Shown: piece after piece, positions 22,278 through 33,228 of the stretch
How the letters are laid out: each line of letters opens with the position of its first letter
Numbering within the stretch: the stretch's first letter is position 1
Assembly: GCA_024509875.1 (NCBI GenBank)
Contig: JAMPIV010014153.1
Span: forward strand, 1-64,000
Length of the DNA: 64,000 bases
DNA from: Oreohelix idahoensis
Taxonomy: Eukaryota; Mollusca; Gastropoda; Stylommatophora; Oreohelicidae
Direction: 5' to 3'
Notes under the pieces: model-generated
Seen by the model: the letters and a program-made list of their open reading frames with translations, nothing else
Databases searched by the model: none
Told to the model about the DNA's origin: nothing
Translations under genes and position numbers: made by a program

Positions 22278-23977
22278 GAGTAATGAATGAAAATGGAGAA
22301 CTATTTGCAAACTTCTGTGCTTCAAATCAACTGGCTATAGGAGGAAGCATGTTTCCACATAAGAGAATACACAAGGCAACATGGATATCACCAGACCATA
22401 GAACAGAAAATCAGATTGATCATATATGCATAAACAAGAAGTTTAGATCATCATTGCAGGATGTAAAGGTATATAGAGGAGCAGATGTGGCATCAGATCA
22501 CCATCTTCTGATAGCCAAAGTAAAAATGAAACTCAAGAGATATGCAACAATGCAAAATTATAGACAACAGTATAATGTAGGACAGCTAAGAAATCAAGAA
22601 ACAAGAGATAAATTTGCGGTCACAGTATCCAACAAATTCCAAGTGCTCCAACAGCTGGAAGAGGTAGAGAATACAGAAGACTATTGGCAGCAGGTCAAAA
22701 CTGTATGGAAGGAGACATGTGAAGAAATACTGGGGAAAAGGGAACGACAACAAAAAGCATGGATAACAACAGAAACCATCAATAAGATAAAAGACAGAAA
22801 AAACAAGAAAGCAGAGTTAAACACAAGCAAAACCAGAAGTTCCAAAGCCAAGGCTCAAGAAGTGTACACAGAAGCAAACAAAGAAGTAAAAAGAAGTATC
22901 AAAAGAGACAAGAGGAAGTATATTGAGGAGTTGGCAAGAGAGGCAGAAGATGCTGCAGCCAAAGGAAATATGAGAGAACTGTATAGCAGCACAAAGAAGC
23001 TAACAGGGAAATACAAGCAAACAAGTTGCCTCATAAAAGACAAGAATGGGAAACTGCTCAGCAATATACAAGAGCAAATGAAGAGGTGGACAGAATATTT
23101 TGGGGACCTTCTCAATAGACCAGCTCCACAAAACCCGCCGGACATCCAGCCAGCAGAAGAAGAGCTACAAATTAACGGTGAAAGACCAACGAAGGAGGAA
23201 ATAAAGAAAGCCATAGGGCTTCTAAGAGATGGAAAGGCGTCTGGACCTGATGGCATTCCGGCAGAGGCCGTCGGGGCAGATATCGACACGGCTACAGAGA
23301 TGTTATATAAATTACTTGGTGGGGTCTGGGAAAGGGAAGAGATGCCAGCAGAGTGGAAGGAGGGATATCTGGTTGGGTTGCCTGGGAGGGGAGATTTGCA
23401 AGAGTGCACAGATTGTGGAGGAATAGTGTTGCTATCAGTGCCAGGGGAGGTATTGAACAGGATTATCCTTGAGAGATTAAAAGAGTCCATGGACGGGAGA
23501 CTGAGAGATGAACGGGCAGGTTTTCGACGGGACAGATCATGTACAGACCAGATGGCCACTTTGGGAATAATGGTTGAGCAAAGTCTGGAATGGAATTCAC
23601 CACTATACATCGGATTTGTGGACTACGAAAAGGCATTTGACAGTGTAGACAGAGAATCACTTTGGAAATTGTTGGGGCATTGTGGAGTTCCCCTGAAGAT
23701 CATCAATTTGATAGAGAAGGCATGTGAAGACGTGACATGCAGAGTTCTTCACGAGGGACGGCTTACAGAACCGTTTGGGATAAGAACAGGAGTGCGACAG
23801 GGATGCCTCTTGTCTCCATTTCTTTTCTTGCTGGCAATAGATTGGGTTATGAGATCATCGACAACACACAACAGAAATGGAATCCAGTGGACTCTGACTA
23901 GCAGTTGGATGATCTGGATTTTGCTGATGACTTGGCTCTTCTGTCCCATAACCGTAATCAGATGCAGGACAAATTGA
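22259..23977 (+). pseudogene. RTE LINE endonuclease C-terminus and reverse transcriptase
   Basis: 572 codons in a second frame. Endonuclease completes with QIDHICI and VASDHHL (S79, D80, H81). A linker with basic helices follows, then RT motifs: DGKASGPDGIPAEAV, VLNRIILERLK, DYEKAFDSVDRESLW and GVRQGCLLSPFLF. The frame is lost before the catalytic FADD box, which lies in the following frame from 23905. The aberrant tail after about 23890 is not part of the protein. Confidence 0.85.
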
Positions 23978-24702
23978 AAACACTCGATGAGAGGTCACAG
24001 CAATTGGGTCTGAAAATACACAGGGAAAAAACAAAAATAATGCGAATAAATGCAGGTAATGATAACAGGGTTGAACTTGAAGAAACACCAATACAAGATG
24101 TAGAATCATACACATATCTTGGCAGTAATATAGTCAAAGTTGGAGGGACAGACAGCGATATCAAAATAAGAATACAAAAGGCAAGAGGAGCTTTCATTGC
24201 ATTGGGAAATATATGGAGATCAAGAGAAATAGGATCCAACACGAAAATAAGAATCTTCAACTCAAATGTGAAGTCAGTCCTATTGTATGGCTCAGAGACA
24301 TGGAGAACAACAAAGACAACAACCAAAAAGCTACAGACTTTCATAAATGGGTGCTTGCGTAGAATAGAGGGATTAAAATGGTATGACAAGGTTACCAATG
24401 TGGAACTGATGACAAGAACTAGACAAGTGCCAGTGGAACAAGAAATGAGAAGAAGACGATGGCGATGGATAGGACACACACTGAGGAAACCTGTTGATAG
24501 CATTACAAGGCAGTCCTTGTTCTGGAACCCCCAGGGCAAGAGAGGCAGAGGAAGACCAAGAAGTACATGGAGAAGAGAGTTGGAAACAGAGGTGAAAATG
24601 ATGAGGAAAACATGGAAAGAACTTGAGATGATGGCACGTGACAGGAGGACTTGGCATGTGTTTGTTGAAGGCCTATGCTCCTTTGGGAGTGGAGGGTTAT
24701 GA
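23905..24702 (+). pseudogene. RTE LINE RT C-terminal part
   Basis: 265 codons in a third frame. Starts at DLDFADDLALLSHN, the RT active-site box, then YLGSN, VLLYGSETW and the thumb-like tail ending GRGRPRSTWRREL and RRTWHVFVEGLC. The stop at 24700-24702 overlaps the terminal tail. Two frameshifts in the ORF make this copy non-coding, though the domains are otherwise well kept. Confidence 0.85.
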
Positions 24703-24709
24703 ATGAATG

Positions 24710-24796
24710 AAATTGAGCAGTTGTCCATTCTTCTAACTCTTTCCCAGTCTTATCAAGGGATTTCCCTTGTGCAATAAAGTAATCTAATGTAGACAT
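24710..24796 (-). pseudogene. gag start of copy B, cut off by the RTE LINE
   Basis: Minus-strand ATG at 24794-24796 starts MSTLDYFIAQGKSLDKTGKE and runs in frame to the target duplication of the LINE, beyond which gag resumes at 21480. Compares in position and style with the start of copy A gag (MLTIDHFVKIGRDYGYKSQE), so this is the true gag start. Confidence 0.85.
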
Positions 24797-26147
24797 CTTG
24801 TCTTATTAAATCAGAAACCTGAAAAAGTAAATAAATTACCCTATCCCACTTTAATGGGAGACAAGTCTATACTATAGACTTAGTCTTAGTGAAAAACTTG
24901 TATGGTTACTTGAGTACCTGTGGAAAACAATATCTGTATATCCCAAACACTGTGGGAGACAAGCCTTAGAAAGGTCTTGTATACTTCCTTAATGTAATCA
25001 ATGATCACTTGAGTACCTGTGGAAAATAATATTTTCTATCCCAATCACTGTGGGAGACAAACCTTACAAAGGTCTTGTACACTTTCTTAGTGTAATCAAT
25101 GATCATAAGTACTGGTCTGTACTATAATATAAATATATTCAAATATACCTTATATATTATTTGTCAACCAAAGACATTAACAAGGACCAACAAGAAAAGA
25201 CAATATGAAAACAATTGCAGGAATCAAATTAAATCAAAATAGAAAAAATCAAAAAAAAAATGATCACCGAATCTGTGATGATAACCGCAATGAAATCAAC
25301 AAGACAAATAACGCCACAGTGTATAAACATAAGGGTGTAAAGAACTTAAATGAAAGGAAAGATGAGACCTACAATTATACAAACAAATCAAACAAAACTA
25401 AAGAACATAGAAATATTACAAAAACAACAAGAATACAGTCTTCACAACTAACAAATATTTGCAAACAATGTTGCATGCAAATTTCAATTAAGAAATTTGC
25501 TCCCTATAGACCGCTAGAGCAAGACCAATGTCACTTGGTATTTCCTGTTCTAGTCACCTCCCATCCAGGCCCGCAGAATACAAACTAACTTAACACACAA
25601 CAAATAACATATAAACATAAATACATGTAAACCTTAATAGCATAAATGCATACATAATATGATTAAATAATATGGCAATGTGATGTTAATAGAGTGTCGC
25701 AGAAAGGATGTGTTGCAGAGAAGGCTTATCTTTTATTCAAAATAATTTTTCACTTTTAATAAGTTATTAAATTATTGATTTAACTTATTACAATGTTCAA
25801 TTCTTTTGAGCATATGAAGATCCAACGAAGAAATATGCACTTTATGTTCAACAACACTATGATTCTTCTGTACAGGATCAACAATCACTTCTTTCTTCTG
25901 TACGATAAGAAATGTCAACAGTACTGATCCCGATATTTTCTACACTTGATACAACTGTCCTCTGTAATACCGTCTGTACAGCGAAAAACTGTCAACAAGC
26001 GCTGACCTAGATACAGCATTCGATCGGTAATACAGGTCAAGCTGACATCGACTGCCCCGTTGTAACTTGTACACTGGTGTTCATGCGTGTCGTATGTGGC
26101 GTCAGGGATGGTCTGGTTATCATAACCCCAGGAATCTGGTTCACCAC
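24797..26147 (-). other. 5' leader of copy B with primer-binding site
   Basis: Non-coding. Near gag a unit of about 99 bp (with TTGAGTACCTGTGGAAAA and CTGTGGGAGACAA) is present two and a half times at about 24840-25105. Next to the LTR, minus-strand TGGTGAACCAGATTCCTGGG (about 26127-26146) lies one base after the LTR end and is the likely tRNA primer-binding site; tRNA identity not determined. A small plus-strand frame at 25205-25588 is not convincing. Confidence 0.6.
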
Positions 26148-26533
26148 TGTAGAGTGTCAAGGATATGCTAAGTCTGGCCACTACTGTAGAATAAACGTGT
26201 TGTTGTGTATTGGCCACTGTTGAATGAACCTGTCATGTAGACCTTGAGTGGGAGTGTCAAGTAACGCGAATGGTGTAGTAGTTCGGTGTAACAGACCTCT
26301 TGGTAATAACTCTCACACACTCTCATGTAATGCAATGACGACTTGAACTGCCTCTGACATTTCAATAGTTTAATGAAGGCACGCAAACTGGACAGCACGG
26401 ATACAGTCATGGACACATGTTGACATACATTCATTGGTTATTTGAATCGTGGATGATACATTCATGTAGTAGTGAAATATCATTCAACCCAAGGTGGTAT
26501 TCATTGTTCTGGTAACTAATCGCCGTATCCTCT
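26148..26533 (-). repeat. 5' LTR of copy B, first segment (386 bp)
   Basis: Identical by eye to 14759-15144. Ends in CCTCT, the target of copy A; continues at 35620 after copy A. Confidence 0.95.
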
Positions 26534-27354
26534 TGTTGCAAGTGGAAGTGGTCTGTTGCAAGGCGTGGTTTGGTTAGCTCTGAATAATGTTCCACGTGAT
26601 ATTAATAAAACAGTTATAAATGTCTGGCCATTGTTTTATCTTCTTGATATTCTTGAGTGATCGTGTATCGTGCCTTCTATGTAAGATTACGCGAATGCAG
26701 GGGTGGAAGATTCTGAATAATAATTGAACCTTGGAATACGATTGATGTGACAAGTCGGTTCCATTGAGTCCACAATTATTTAATACAGATTACACGTCAA
26801 GACGATTCATGCATGTTGATCACAAAGGTACATATTATAACTTGAAAATATATGGCATAGATATGTAGATATCCTATCAGTCCTTGTCCAATAATCAAAT
26901 TACTGTATGCAGATTGTCATAGCTGTATGCACGCGCGGTTGGGGTTTCCAACGGCCGACAGTGAGTCTATGAGTCTGGCAAAATCAAATACTATGGACTG
27001 TAATTCATCCTTCCTTAATTTTCACTTCGTACTGACCTTTAATCATTTCAAATCTTCGTAATAGCAATGGACTGACCCATGTCCGTACTTGCATAAAATA
27101 TATCTGTATGGCAATACCATGCCCAACATTGGAAGGAGAGTCAGACGCGTCTTAACAGCTTGACGGTCAATGTGAAAAGGGTAGCGTTTCTTAGTTACCG
27201 ACTGTGTCCTAAACAACGCTATACACGTCATAATCGATCGTGTATAAAGCGTTCAAAATTGAAACATCTATCGCAATATATTAAATGTCTTAACCTTTAT
27301 AATTGCACGTCTGGTAACCTTTAGCAGACGGCGTTAATATCATATACCGTAACA
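26534..27354 (-). repeat. 3' LTR of copy A, 821 bp
   Basis: Plus-strand start TGTTGCAAGTGGAAGTGG, end ATATACCGTAACA. Differs from the 5' LTR at only a few sites (near 26870, 27217, 27246 and 27266). The hairpin conserved in C and D is present at 27308-27330 with one mismatched pair. Confidence 0.95.
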
Positions 27355-28389
27355 ATTCCCTGTACACCGGGGAAAAAAAAATCGATAGATTTTTTTTCAA
27401 TATCTATCCGACTTAACAATTTTTCAAAAAAATTTAACACAATTGTGACATATGGCCGACGATGTTCTGAGTAGAACCGTGTTGCGGTCGTGTCAACTAA
27501 CTATTTGTCATAGTCATCTAATCATAAATCACATTATATATCAATATTATACATGTCATTATATCAACTAAATAAATGTCCAATGTTAATAGTGAATGAT
27601 AAAATTAAATTAAAGTAAGGTCTGTCGTATTAGTATGTCATATAGGAATTAATTTGACTAATTAAAATTAAATTAATTAATTAAACTAAGAGTTAAATTA
27701 TTAAGGTTCTAATGTAACGCGATGTTATGAGAGAAGAAAAGACAAACTAAGTGAGAAGAAATAGAAAGAAATTCGAATATAAGTTTTAACTTAATTGTGT
27801 GTGTTAAGTGTTAGTGAATAATAACTAACTAATTTAACTAACTAAATACTGTATAGGTACATTAAAAAAAAATTATTAATCTAATACTTGTGTGAGATTT
27901 ATTTTCTCTTTTCATAATTTCTTCTTTTTAGTATTTCGTTCTCTTTTTTTTTTTTATTTAATTTTTTTCTCACATTTCATTTTATTGATAATAATTCAAT
28001 TAAGAAGTTAAGTTAACTAATTAATTAGTATAGGATATGATGATCCATCCGTAGTCTTGATCCTGATGAATTCTTTTAGGCAAAAGTGTTCAAATGTCCA
28101 CGTCGGAAAGAAATGTCATTTATAACTGCATCGAAGAATTAAGAGTCCATAGGATAATAAGTTCGACTTGTCGTCAGATATTATTCCATGATTGTTCAAT
28201 GATATTCGTATATCGTGTATGGATATTATACGAAGTTCGAATGTAAGTATATATACCTTGATTGTCTTGTCGTTCAATTCTGTGATGCATATAGTGTTTA
28301 TAAAGTTTGAATTGAAGGCAAGGTTAGTTCCTTTATAGTTGATACTTCGTTCAATCCAATGTAGTTCTGATTGATGTAGTTTAAGAGTG
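27355..28389 (-). other. 3' untranslated region of copy A
   Basis: AT-rich, homologous to 1814-2854 and 61311-62295. Includes the conserved A-rich hairpin segment near the LTR. No coding. Confidence 0.7.
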
Positions 28390-31300
28390 TCAATGTTGAT
28401 TATTCGTCGTCAATAGGATTACGTGACAACGCATCTGCCACACAATTTTCAGTGCCAGGTATGTGTTCAATGGAGAACTCGAATGGCTGTAGGATGATTG
28501 AATATCTGGCAAGTTTTTGGCTTTTGTGGTTGGATCGACGCAAGGATGCGACCGCACGTTGGTCCGTCTGTATGGTAAAGGGGCACCGAGTAAGAATTTC
28601 TCCAGCTTCGTTATTGCCCAGATCACAGACAAAAGTTCCTTGTCGACTGTGGAATACTTTGTTTCAGCCGGCTTCAGCTTTCTTGATATATATAAGGTGG
28701 GGTGTAGAATGCCGTCATGGTTCTGGAGCAGGCATGCACCAATGCCGTAGTTACTAGCATCTGTTCGTAAGAAAAATCTTTTGGAAGCATCGGGAAGTCT
28801 TAAAATTGGTTCATGCGAGAACAAATTTATAATTTTGTTGAAAGTTTCATTGCATGTACCAGTCCATGTCACCTTCACCGGCATATCTTTTTTTAACAAT
28901 GAAGACAATACAGCCGTGATGGATGACAAGTTTGGTATGAATCTACTGTAATATTGAACAAGTCCTAACAAACTCCTGACCTGTTTCTTCGTCTGAGGAA
29001 CTGCTATGTTTAGAATTTTTGAGACTGTACTAGGTAACGTTCGGATATATCCCGATCCAATGATATGTCCCAAAAAGGTTATCTCATTACACGCGATTTG
29101 CACCTTTGTAGGTTTAGCAGTTAGATGATAATTCCTTAGAGTGTCAAAAACATATCTAAGTCCCGAAACATGTTCCTCAAACGACGAACTAAACAAGCAT
29201 ATGTCGTCAATATATGTAATAACGTCTGGTCTACCTGATAAAATTTGTCGCATCAGGCGAATGAAGGTAGCTGGCGCATTAACAAGCCCAAAAGGCATCA
29301 CATTCCACTGGTATAGACCTTGTGGCGTGGAAAATGCGGTGTAGTACTTAGCCTTTTCGGTCAGTGGTATCTGCCAATAACCTTTAGTTAAGTCTATCTT
29401 ACTAAATATAGTTGCGTTGGATAGACGTGGCAGTAAGTCGTCGATAAGTGGATGTGGTTCGCTGTCAACTATAGTCTTAGCATTTAATTTTCTATAATCA
29501 ACACATAGTCTAATGTTATTGTCCTTCTTCCGGACAATCACTAATGGAGAAGAGAATGGCGAATTACTAGTCTCAATGATTCCCAGAGACAACATCTGTT
29601 CAAGTTCCTTAGTAGTTTTAGCAAGGAAATGTAAAGGAACAGAATAGGGATGTACACGAATAGGTGTATCGTCATTGAGAGTAATGTCATGACTGATAGC
29701 CGATGTGCGACCCGGAACGTCGGTCAACACATCTGGATAAGATTGTAATAGATTAGCAATCTGTAGACGCTGTTGCGGTGTAACCGTTGAAGAGATGGTT
29801 ACATCCCGCCAAGATTCAGTAGGTTGAACTACTGGTACAGGTAACGGTAACTGTACCTCAGGAAAAGAAGATTCTTCTTCCTGGATGACAGATAAGTTAG
29901 TATAATGACAAGTGGATACTGTGTTGTCATCTAGTTCATGAAAAATTGACTGTAAGTGTTCAGGACGTGTATGAAATTGCTTGAGCATGTTAATATGAAA
30001 TATCTTTTTGTGTCCCTTGATATCTAAGACGTAATCAACGTCGGAAATTTTATCAATGACTTTGTAAGGACCATTCCAAGATATCAATAATTTATTGTTA
30101 TTGTGAGGAAGTAACACATAAGCCTCGTCGCCTGGGAATAATTGGCGTAATCGTCGAGACTTATTTTGTAGAGATCGAGCCTTAGCTTTTGCAGCCTCAG
30201 AAGAAGCTGTTGCCAACTGGCAAGACTCAATAATGTTCTTCCGAAGATTAATCACGTACTCGTAAGATGACTGAGTGTCCTGAGTCATCTCGTCGTCAAT
30301 TAATAAGTCTTTTATTAGTCCCATAGGACCTCTTGGGGGAGCACCAAAAACTAATTCAAAGGGAGAGAAGCCAGTTTGTTCATGCGGTACCTCCCGATAA
30401 GCAAATAGAACAGCTGGGAGTGCTCTGTCCCAGTCATGAGGGTGCTTAGCAGTAACCTTATGTAGTAGTTGTTTAAGTGTACGGTTAAGTCTTTCAACCG
30501 CACCATTACTCATCGGATGATAAATACTACTTAAATTCCTATCAATGTCCCAAGTTTTCATGACTTCCTTCATGGTGTCAGATATAAACTGTGACCCATG
30601 GTCTGATAAAAGTTTTCTAGGAAACCCTATTCTAGAAAAGATGAGATGTAGTGCATCAGCTACATCTGTGGTAGTGGTGGTCTTTAATGGGATAGCTTCT
30701 GGCCATCGTGTGCACAAATCAATGCACGTAAGGACGAATCTATGTCCTCTGGCCGATGGTAGCAATGGACCAATAATGTCTATTGCCATCTTGTCAAAAG
30801 GTCTCACTGAGATATCGCAAGCCTGAATAGGCGCCGTGTGAAAAGCTCCACGTGCTTTCACTTCTTGGCATGTAGTACAGGAACGTACATACTGCGAAAT
30901 ATCTCTTGACACCCCTGGCCAAAAGAATGAAGACAGTACTCGAGATCGTGTTCGAGTATATCCCATATGTCCAGCACAATGTGAGTCATGTGCATGTTGA
31001 AGAATGTACCGTCTAAAAGTATATGGGACCATAACTTGTTGTTTCATTTGTGATTTGTCATTAAAACATCTAATCAATATGCCATTTTTAATAACAAAAC
31101 AATGTTTGTTATTATTACCTGAGGATAGATTGTCAACTTTATCAACCAACGTAAAAAATTTTTTTAAAGATTTATCCTCTTTTTGTTTGGTTGCAAATGT
31201 TTCCCTGTCAATAGGTGAATTGACTACAAATTCCTCTTGGTTGTCTGCATCCATTTTATTATCATCAACTTTCTCCATGAGTTGAGTCTGTGCTCTAGTC

Positions 31301-33228
31301 GTCACGGCGTTTCCAGTGCATAGGTTATGTTTCTCCCATTCTATAATCTCATCTGGAGTACAATCTTTACTGCCGTGTATACGACCAACCATCAAATCAG
31401 CTATAGGCTTTTTTAGCATACATACTTTTACGTTTCCTGTGAAGAAAGGAGTGTTGACATGAATAATAGCTGTGGGGTAAAACTCTATTGTTCCACCAAA
31501 CGTCATGCAACGAACATATTCCCCCGTTGCACAGCTGGGATGTACCAGCGACTGTCGTACACCAATCGTTGTGGATCCCGAATCCCTCAACACTGAGACG
31601 ACGGATCCATTAACTAATCCTCTGTTAAAAATTAGTAGGCCTGTTCCATCGTTGACTGCAAGACCTACCTGTGGTATAATATGTCCGCAGTTAAGCACTG
31701 TTTCTTTCGCCTTCTGAAAAATAAGATTGCATTGCTGGCAACTATTTGCCACATTATAATTAATAGCAAAACATGCAGCAGAAGACTGTGTTGTATTATT
31801 GTCAAGTGGAACCTGAGCTATAGGGGTAGTATTATTTGTAACTGCCGCCCCTGTATTATGGTTGTAATGAGATGATCCCCGAGAATGAGATCGATTCCGA
31901 GTATAATTGTTAGAATTATCTCGTCGTCCTCTATAGTAACTATTATCTCGATGTCTCGAGCCATGATTATTACCCTTCCAGTTACTATTATCATTGGGAG
32001 TATGTGATCGATTATAATGAGTGTTATGTTGACCATTGTGGTAGTTTGTTTGAGGTGAATAATTTCTATCTCGTGATCTACCTCTGTTGAACTCATTTTT
32101 ATTGTTGAAATCATTATTATGTCCCTTCTGAAAGTTAACATTGTGATTTCTTTGGAACCTGCTTCTGTCTACACTGTGATGTCTTTGTTTGTTATTGTGA
32201 TTGTAGGCCATATTAGACGCCACAGGTAGAGGTTCTCTTAATGAGGAGTTAGAAATGGTTGCATTCGGGTGTGCCGAACAGTAGTTTAAAGAAATTTTTT
32301 CTAACTCATCCATAGTACCTGGTTTACGCTCCTGCAAATATGCAAAAAATGGCTGGCTAACCGAAGATAATACCTTATCTCGTAGTAGTAAATCAACTAA
32401 TTTGTCGTATGATTTGTTGACTTCTGCCAGTTCAACCCATCTGTTAAATGTATTGCGTATATTCGCAATGAATCCTGCAAAATCCCTTGGAGATTCAGGT
32501 AAAATTCCCTTAAATTTCAACCTACAGTGTTCCTCGTCCAGGTGAAATCTTCGTAGAAGCAAGGACTTAATAGCACCGTAGTTATTTGCTATTGATGGGT
32601 CAGCATTTTGAGAAGCTGTCAGTGGTTCTCCAACCAAGAATTCATTTAACTTGAGTACCCATGACTCTTCAGGCAAATGGTTTGTTTTGCAAGTCTGTTC
32701 AAAACGTGCCAGGAACGATGAAAGGTCGTCGACGTTCAAGTTGAAAATGGGTAATTTAAAGTTATAGAAATGTTTAGGTTGGCTGGATGATGATCCATTT
32801 TGTGCGTTATTATTCTGGTTTGCATCAGCACTTTGTGCTTGTAATCTTGCTGTCTCCAATTTAATACGCGCCAATTCCATTTCTTGTTGTAAAATAATTT
32901 CCTCTCGTTTCAATTTATTCTCTTCTTCCTGCCTGGAGATTGCTCTTTGCTCTTCTCTTTCACGTTGAGCAATCTCTCTCAACCTATTTTCCTTGGCAAT
33001 TTGCTTCATCTCAAGTTCTGCTTCCTCTTTCTTTAATGCTGCCTTTTGTTCCTCTTCCTCTTTCTTTAATGCTGCCTTTTGTTCCTCTTCCTCTTTCTTT
33101 AATGCAGCCTTTTTCTCTTCTTCCTTTCTTTCATATTTTTCGAGTTCTGATTCAGCAAACTGACGAAGTTCTTGAGATTTGTAGCCATAATCACGGCCAA
33201 TTTTAACGAAATGGTCTATAGTAAGCAT
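28390..33228 (-). CDS. gag-pol polyprotein, Gmr1-like, 1612 codons (copy A)
   Basis: Starts at the minus-strand ATG 33226-33228. Order by residue: coiled coil with KKEEEEQKAAL repeats (about 30-135); capsid-like region with a SCAN-like part (about 225-320); basic Arg/Asn/Ser-rich tail (345-460); CX2CX13CGH (C497, C500, C514, H516); protease with DSG at 549-551; integrase H2C2 finger (H747, H754, C784, C787) and catalytic D817, D876, E912 (35 residues between the last two); GPY module (WNGPY 1051-1055); RT with YIDD 1339-1342; RNase H with D1490 and E1531. Integrase lies before RT. No stop or shift separates gag from pol. At about residue 1550 (near 28575-28582) a one-base loss relative to copy C shifts the frame, so the RNase H end and its third acidic residue are missing. 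Confidence 0.96.
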   Translation of the reverse strand: MLTIDHFVKIGRDYGYKSQELRQFAESELEKYERKEEEKKAALKKEEEEQKAALKKEEEEQKAALKKEEAELEMKQIAKENRLREIAQREREEQRAISRQEEENKLKREEIILQQEMELARIKLETARLQAQSADANQNNNAQNGSSSSQPKHFYNFKLPIFNLNVDDLSSFLARFEQTCKTNHLPEESWVLKLNEFLVGEPLTASQNADPSIANNYGAIKSLLLRRFHLDEEHCRLKFKGILPESPRDFAGFIANIRNTFNRWVELAEVNKSYDKLVDLLLRDKVLSSVSQPFFAYLQERKPGTMDELEKISLNYCSAHPNATISNSSLREPLPVASNMAYNHNNKQRHHSVDRSRFQRNHNVNFQKGHNNDFNNKNEFNRGRSRDRNYSPQTNYHNGQHNTHYNRSHTPNDNSNWKGNNHGSRHRDNSYYRGRRDNSNNYTRNRSHSRGSSHYNHNTGAAVTNNTTPIAQVPLDNNTTQSSAACFAINYNVANSCQQCNLIFQKAKETVLNCGHIIPQVGLAVNDGTGLLIFNRGLVNGSVVSVLRDSGSTTIGVRQSLVHPSCATGEYVRCMTFGGTIEFYPTAIIHVNTPFFTGNVKVCMLKKPIADLMVGRIHGSKDCTPDEIIEWEKHNLCTGNAVTTRAQTQLMEKVDDNKMDADNQEEFVVNSPIDRETFATKQKEDKSLKKFFTLVDKVDNLSSGNNNKHCFVIKNGILIRCFNDKSQMKQQVMVPYTFRRYILQHAHDSHCAGHMGYTRTRSRVLSSFFWPGVSRDISQYVRSCTTCQEVKARGAFHTAPIQACDISVRPFDKMAIDIIGPLLPSARGHRFVLTCIDLCTRWPEAIPLKTTTTTDVADALHLIFSRIGFPRKLLSDHGSQFISDTMKEVMKTWDIDRNLSSIYHPMSNGAVERLNRTLKQLLHKVTAKHPHDWDRALPAVLFAYREVPHEQTGFSPFELVFGAPPRGPMGLIKDLLIDDEMTQDTQSSYEYVINLRKNIIESCQLATASSEAAKAKARSLQNKSRRLRQLFPGDEAYVLLPHNNNKLLISWNGPYKVIDKISDVDYVLDIKGHKKIFHINMLKQFHTRPEHLQSIFHELDDNTVSTCHYTNLSVIQEEESSFPEVQLPLPVPVVQPTESWRDVTISSTVTPQQRLQIANLLQSYPDVLTDVPGRTSAISHDITLNDDTPIRVHPYSVPLHFLAKTTKELEQMLSLGIIETSNSPFSSPLVIVRKKDNNIRLCVDYRKLNAKTIVDSEPHPLIDDLLPRLSNATIFSKIDLTKGYWQIPLTEKAKYYTAFSTPQGLYQWNVMPFGLVNAPATFIRLMRQILSGRPDVITYIDDICLFSSSFEEHVSGLRYVFDTLRNYHLTAKPTKVQIACNEITFLGHIIGSGYIRTLPSTVSKILNIAVPQTKKQVRSLLGLVQYYSRFIPNLSSITAVLSSLLKKDMPVKVTWTGTCNETFNKIINLFSHEPILRLPDASKRFFLRTDASNYGIGACLLQNHDGILHPTLYISRKLKPAETKYSTVDKELLSVIWAITKLEKFLLGAPLPYRRTNVRSHPCVDPTTKAKNLPDIQSSYSHSSSPLNTYLALKIVWQMRCHVILLTTNNQH

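Larger units (their letters stand above)
21481..24709 (+). mobile_element. RTE-like LINE, near full length, inserted in gag of copy B
   Basis: Flanked by a 13-bp direct repeat AAATTGAGCAGTT at 21468-21480 and 24710-24722 (the first A is ambiguous with the tail). It has a roughly 90-bp 5' untranslated region starting CACCCGTGTGTTACCGGGGC, an endonuclease-RT coding region, and almost no 3' untranslated region: the stop codon TGA (24700-24702) is part of a short ATGA repeat tail. This plan (one ORF, no ORF1, microsatellite-like end) is that of the RTE clade. Relatives: 41822-42204 (miniature) and 52072-52800 (decayed). Confidence 0.9.

Noticed and set aside
22855..23610. 251-codon minus-strand frame
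   Set aside because: Antisense shadow of the RTE LINE RT, as is 23958-24728.
25205..25588. 127-codon frame in the leader of copy B
   Set aside because: Asn/Lys-rich, AT-driven composition and located in an LTR-element leader; no support as a gene.
28390..33228. env-like gene in copies A or B
   Set aside because: No frame with a signal peptide and transmembrane segment between RNase H and the 3' LTR; only AT-rich untranslated sequence.
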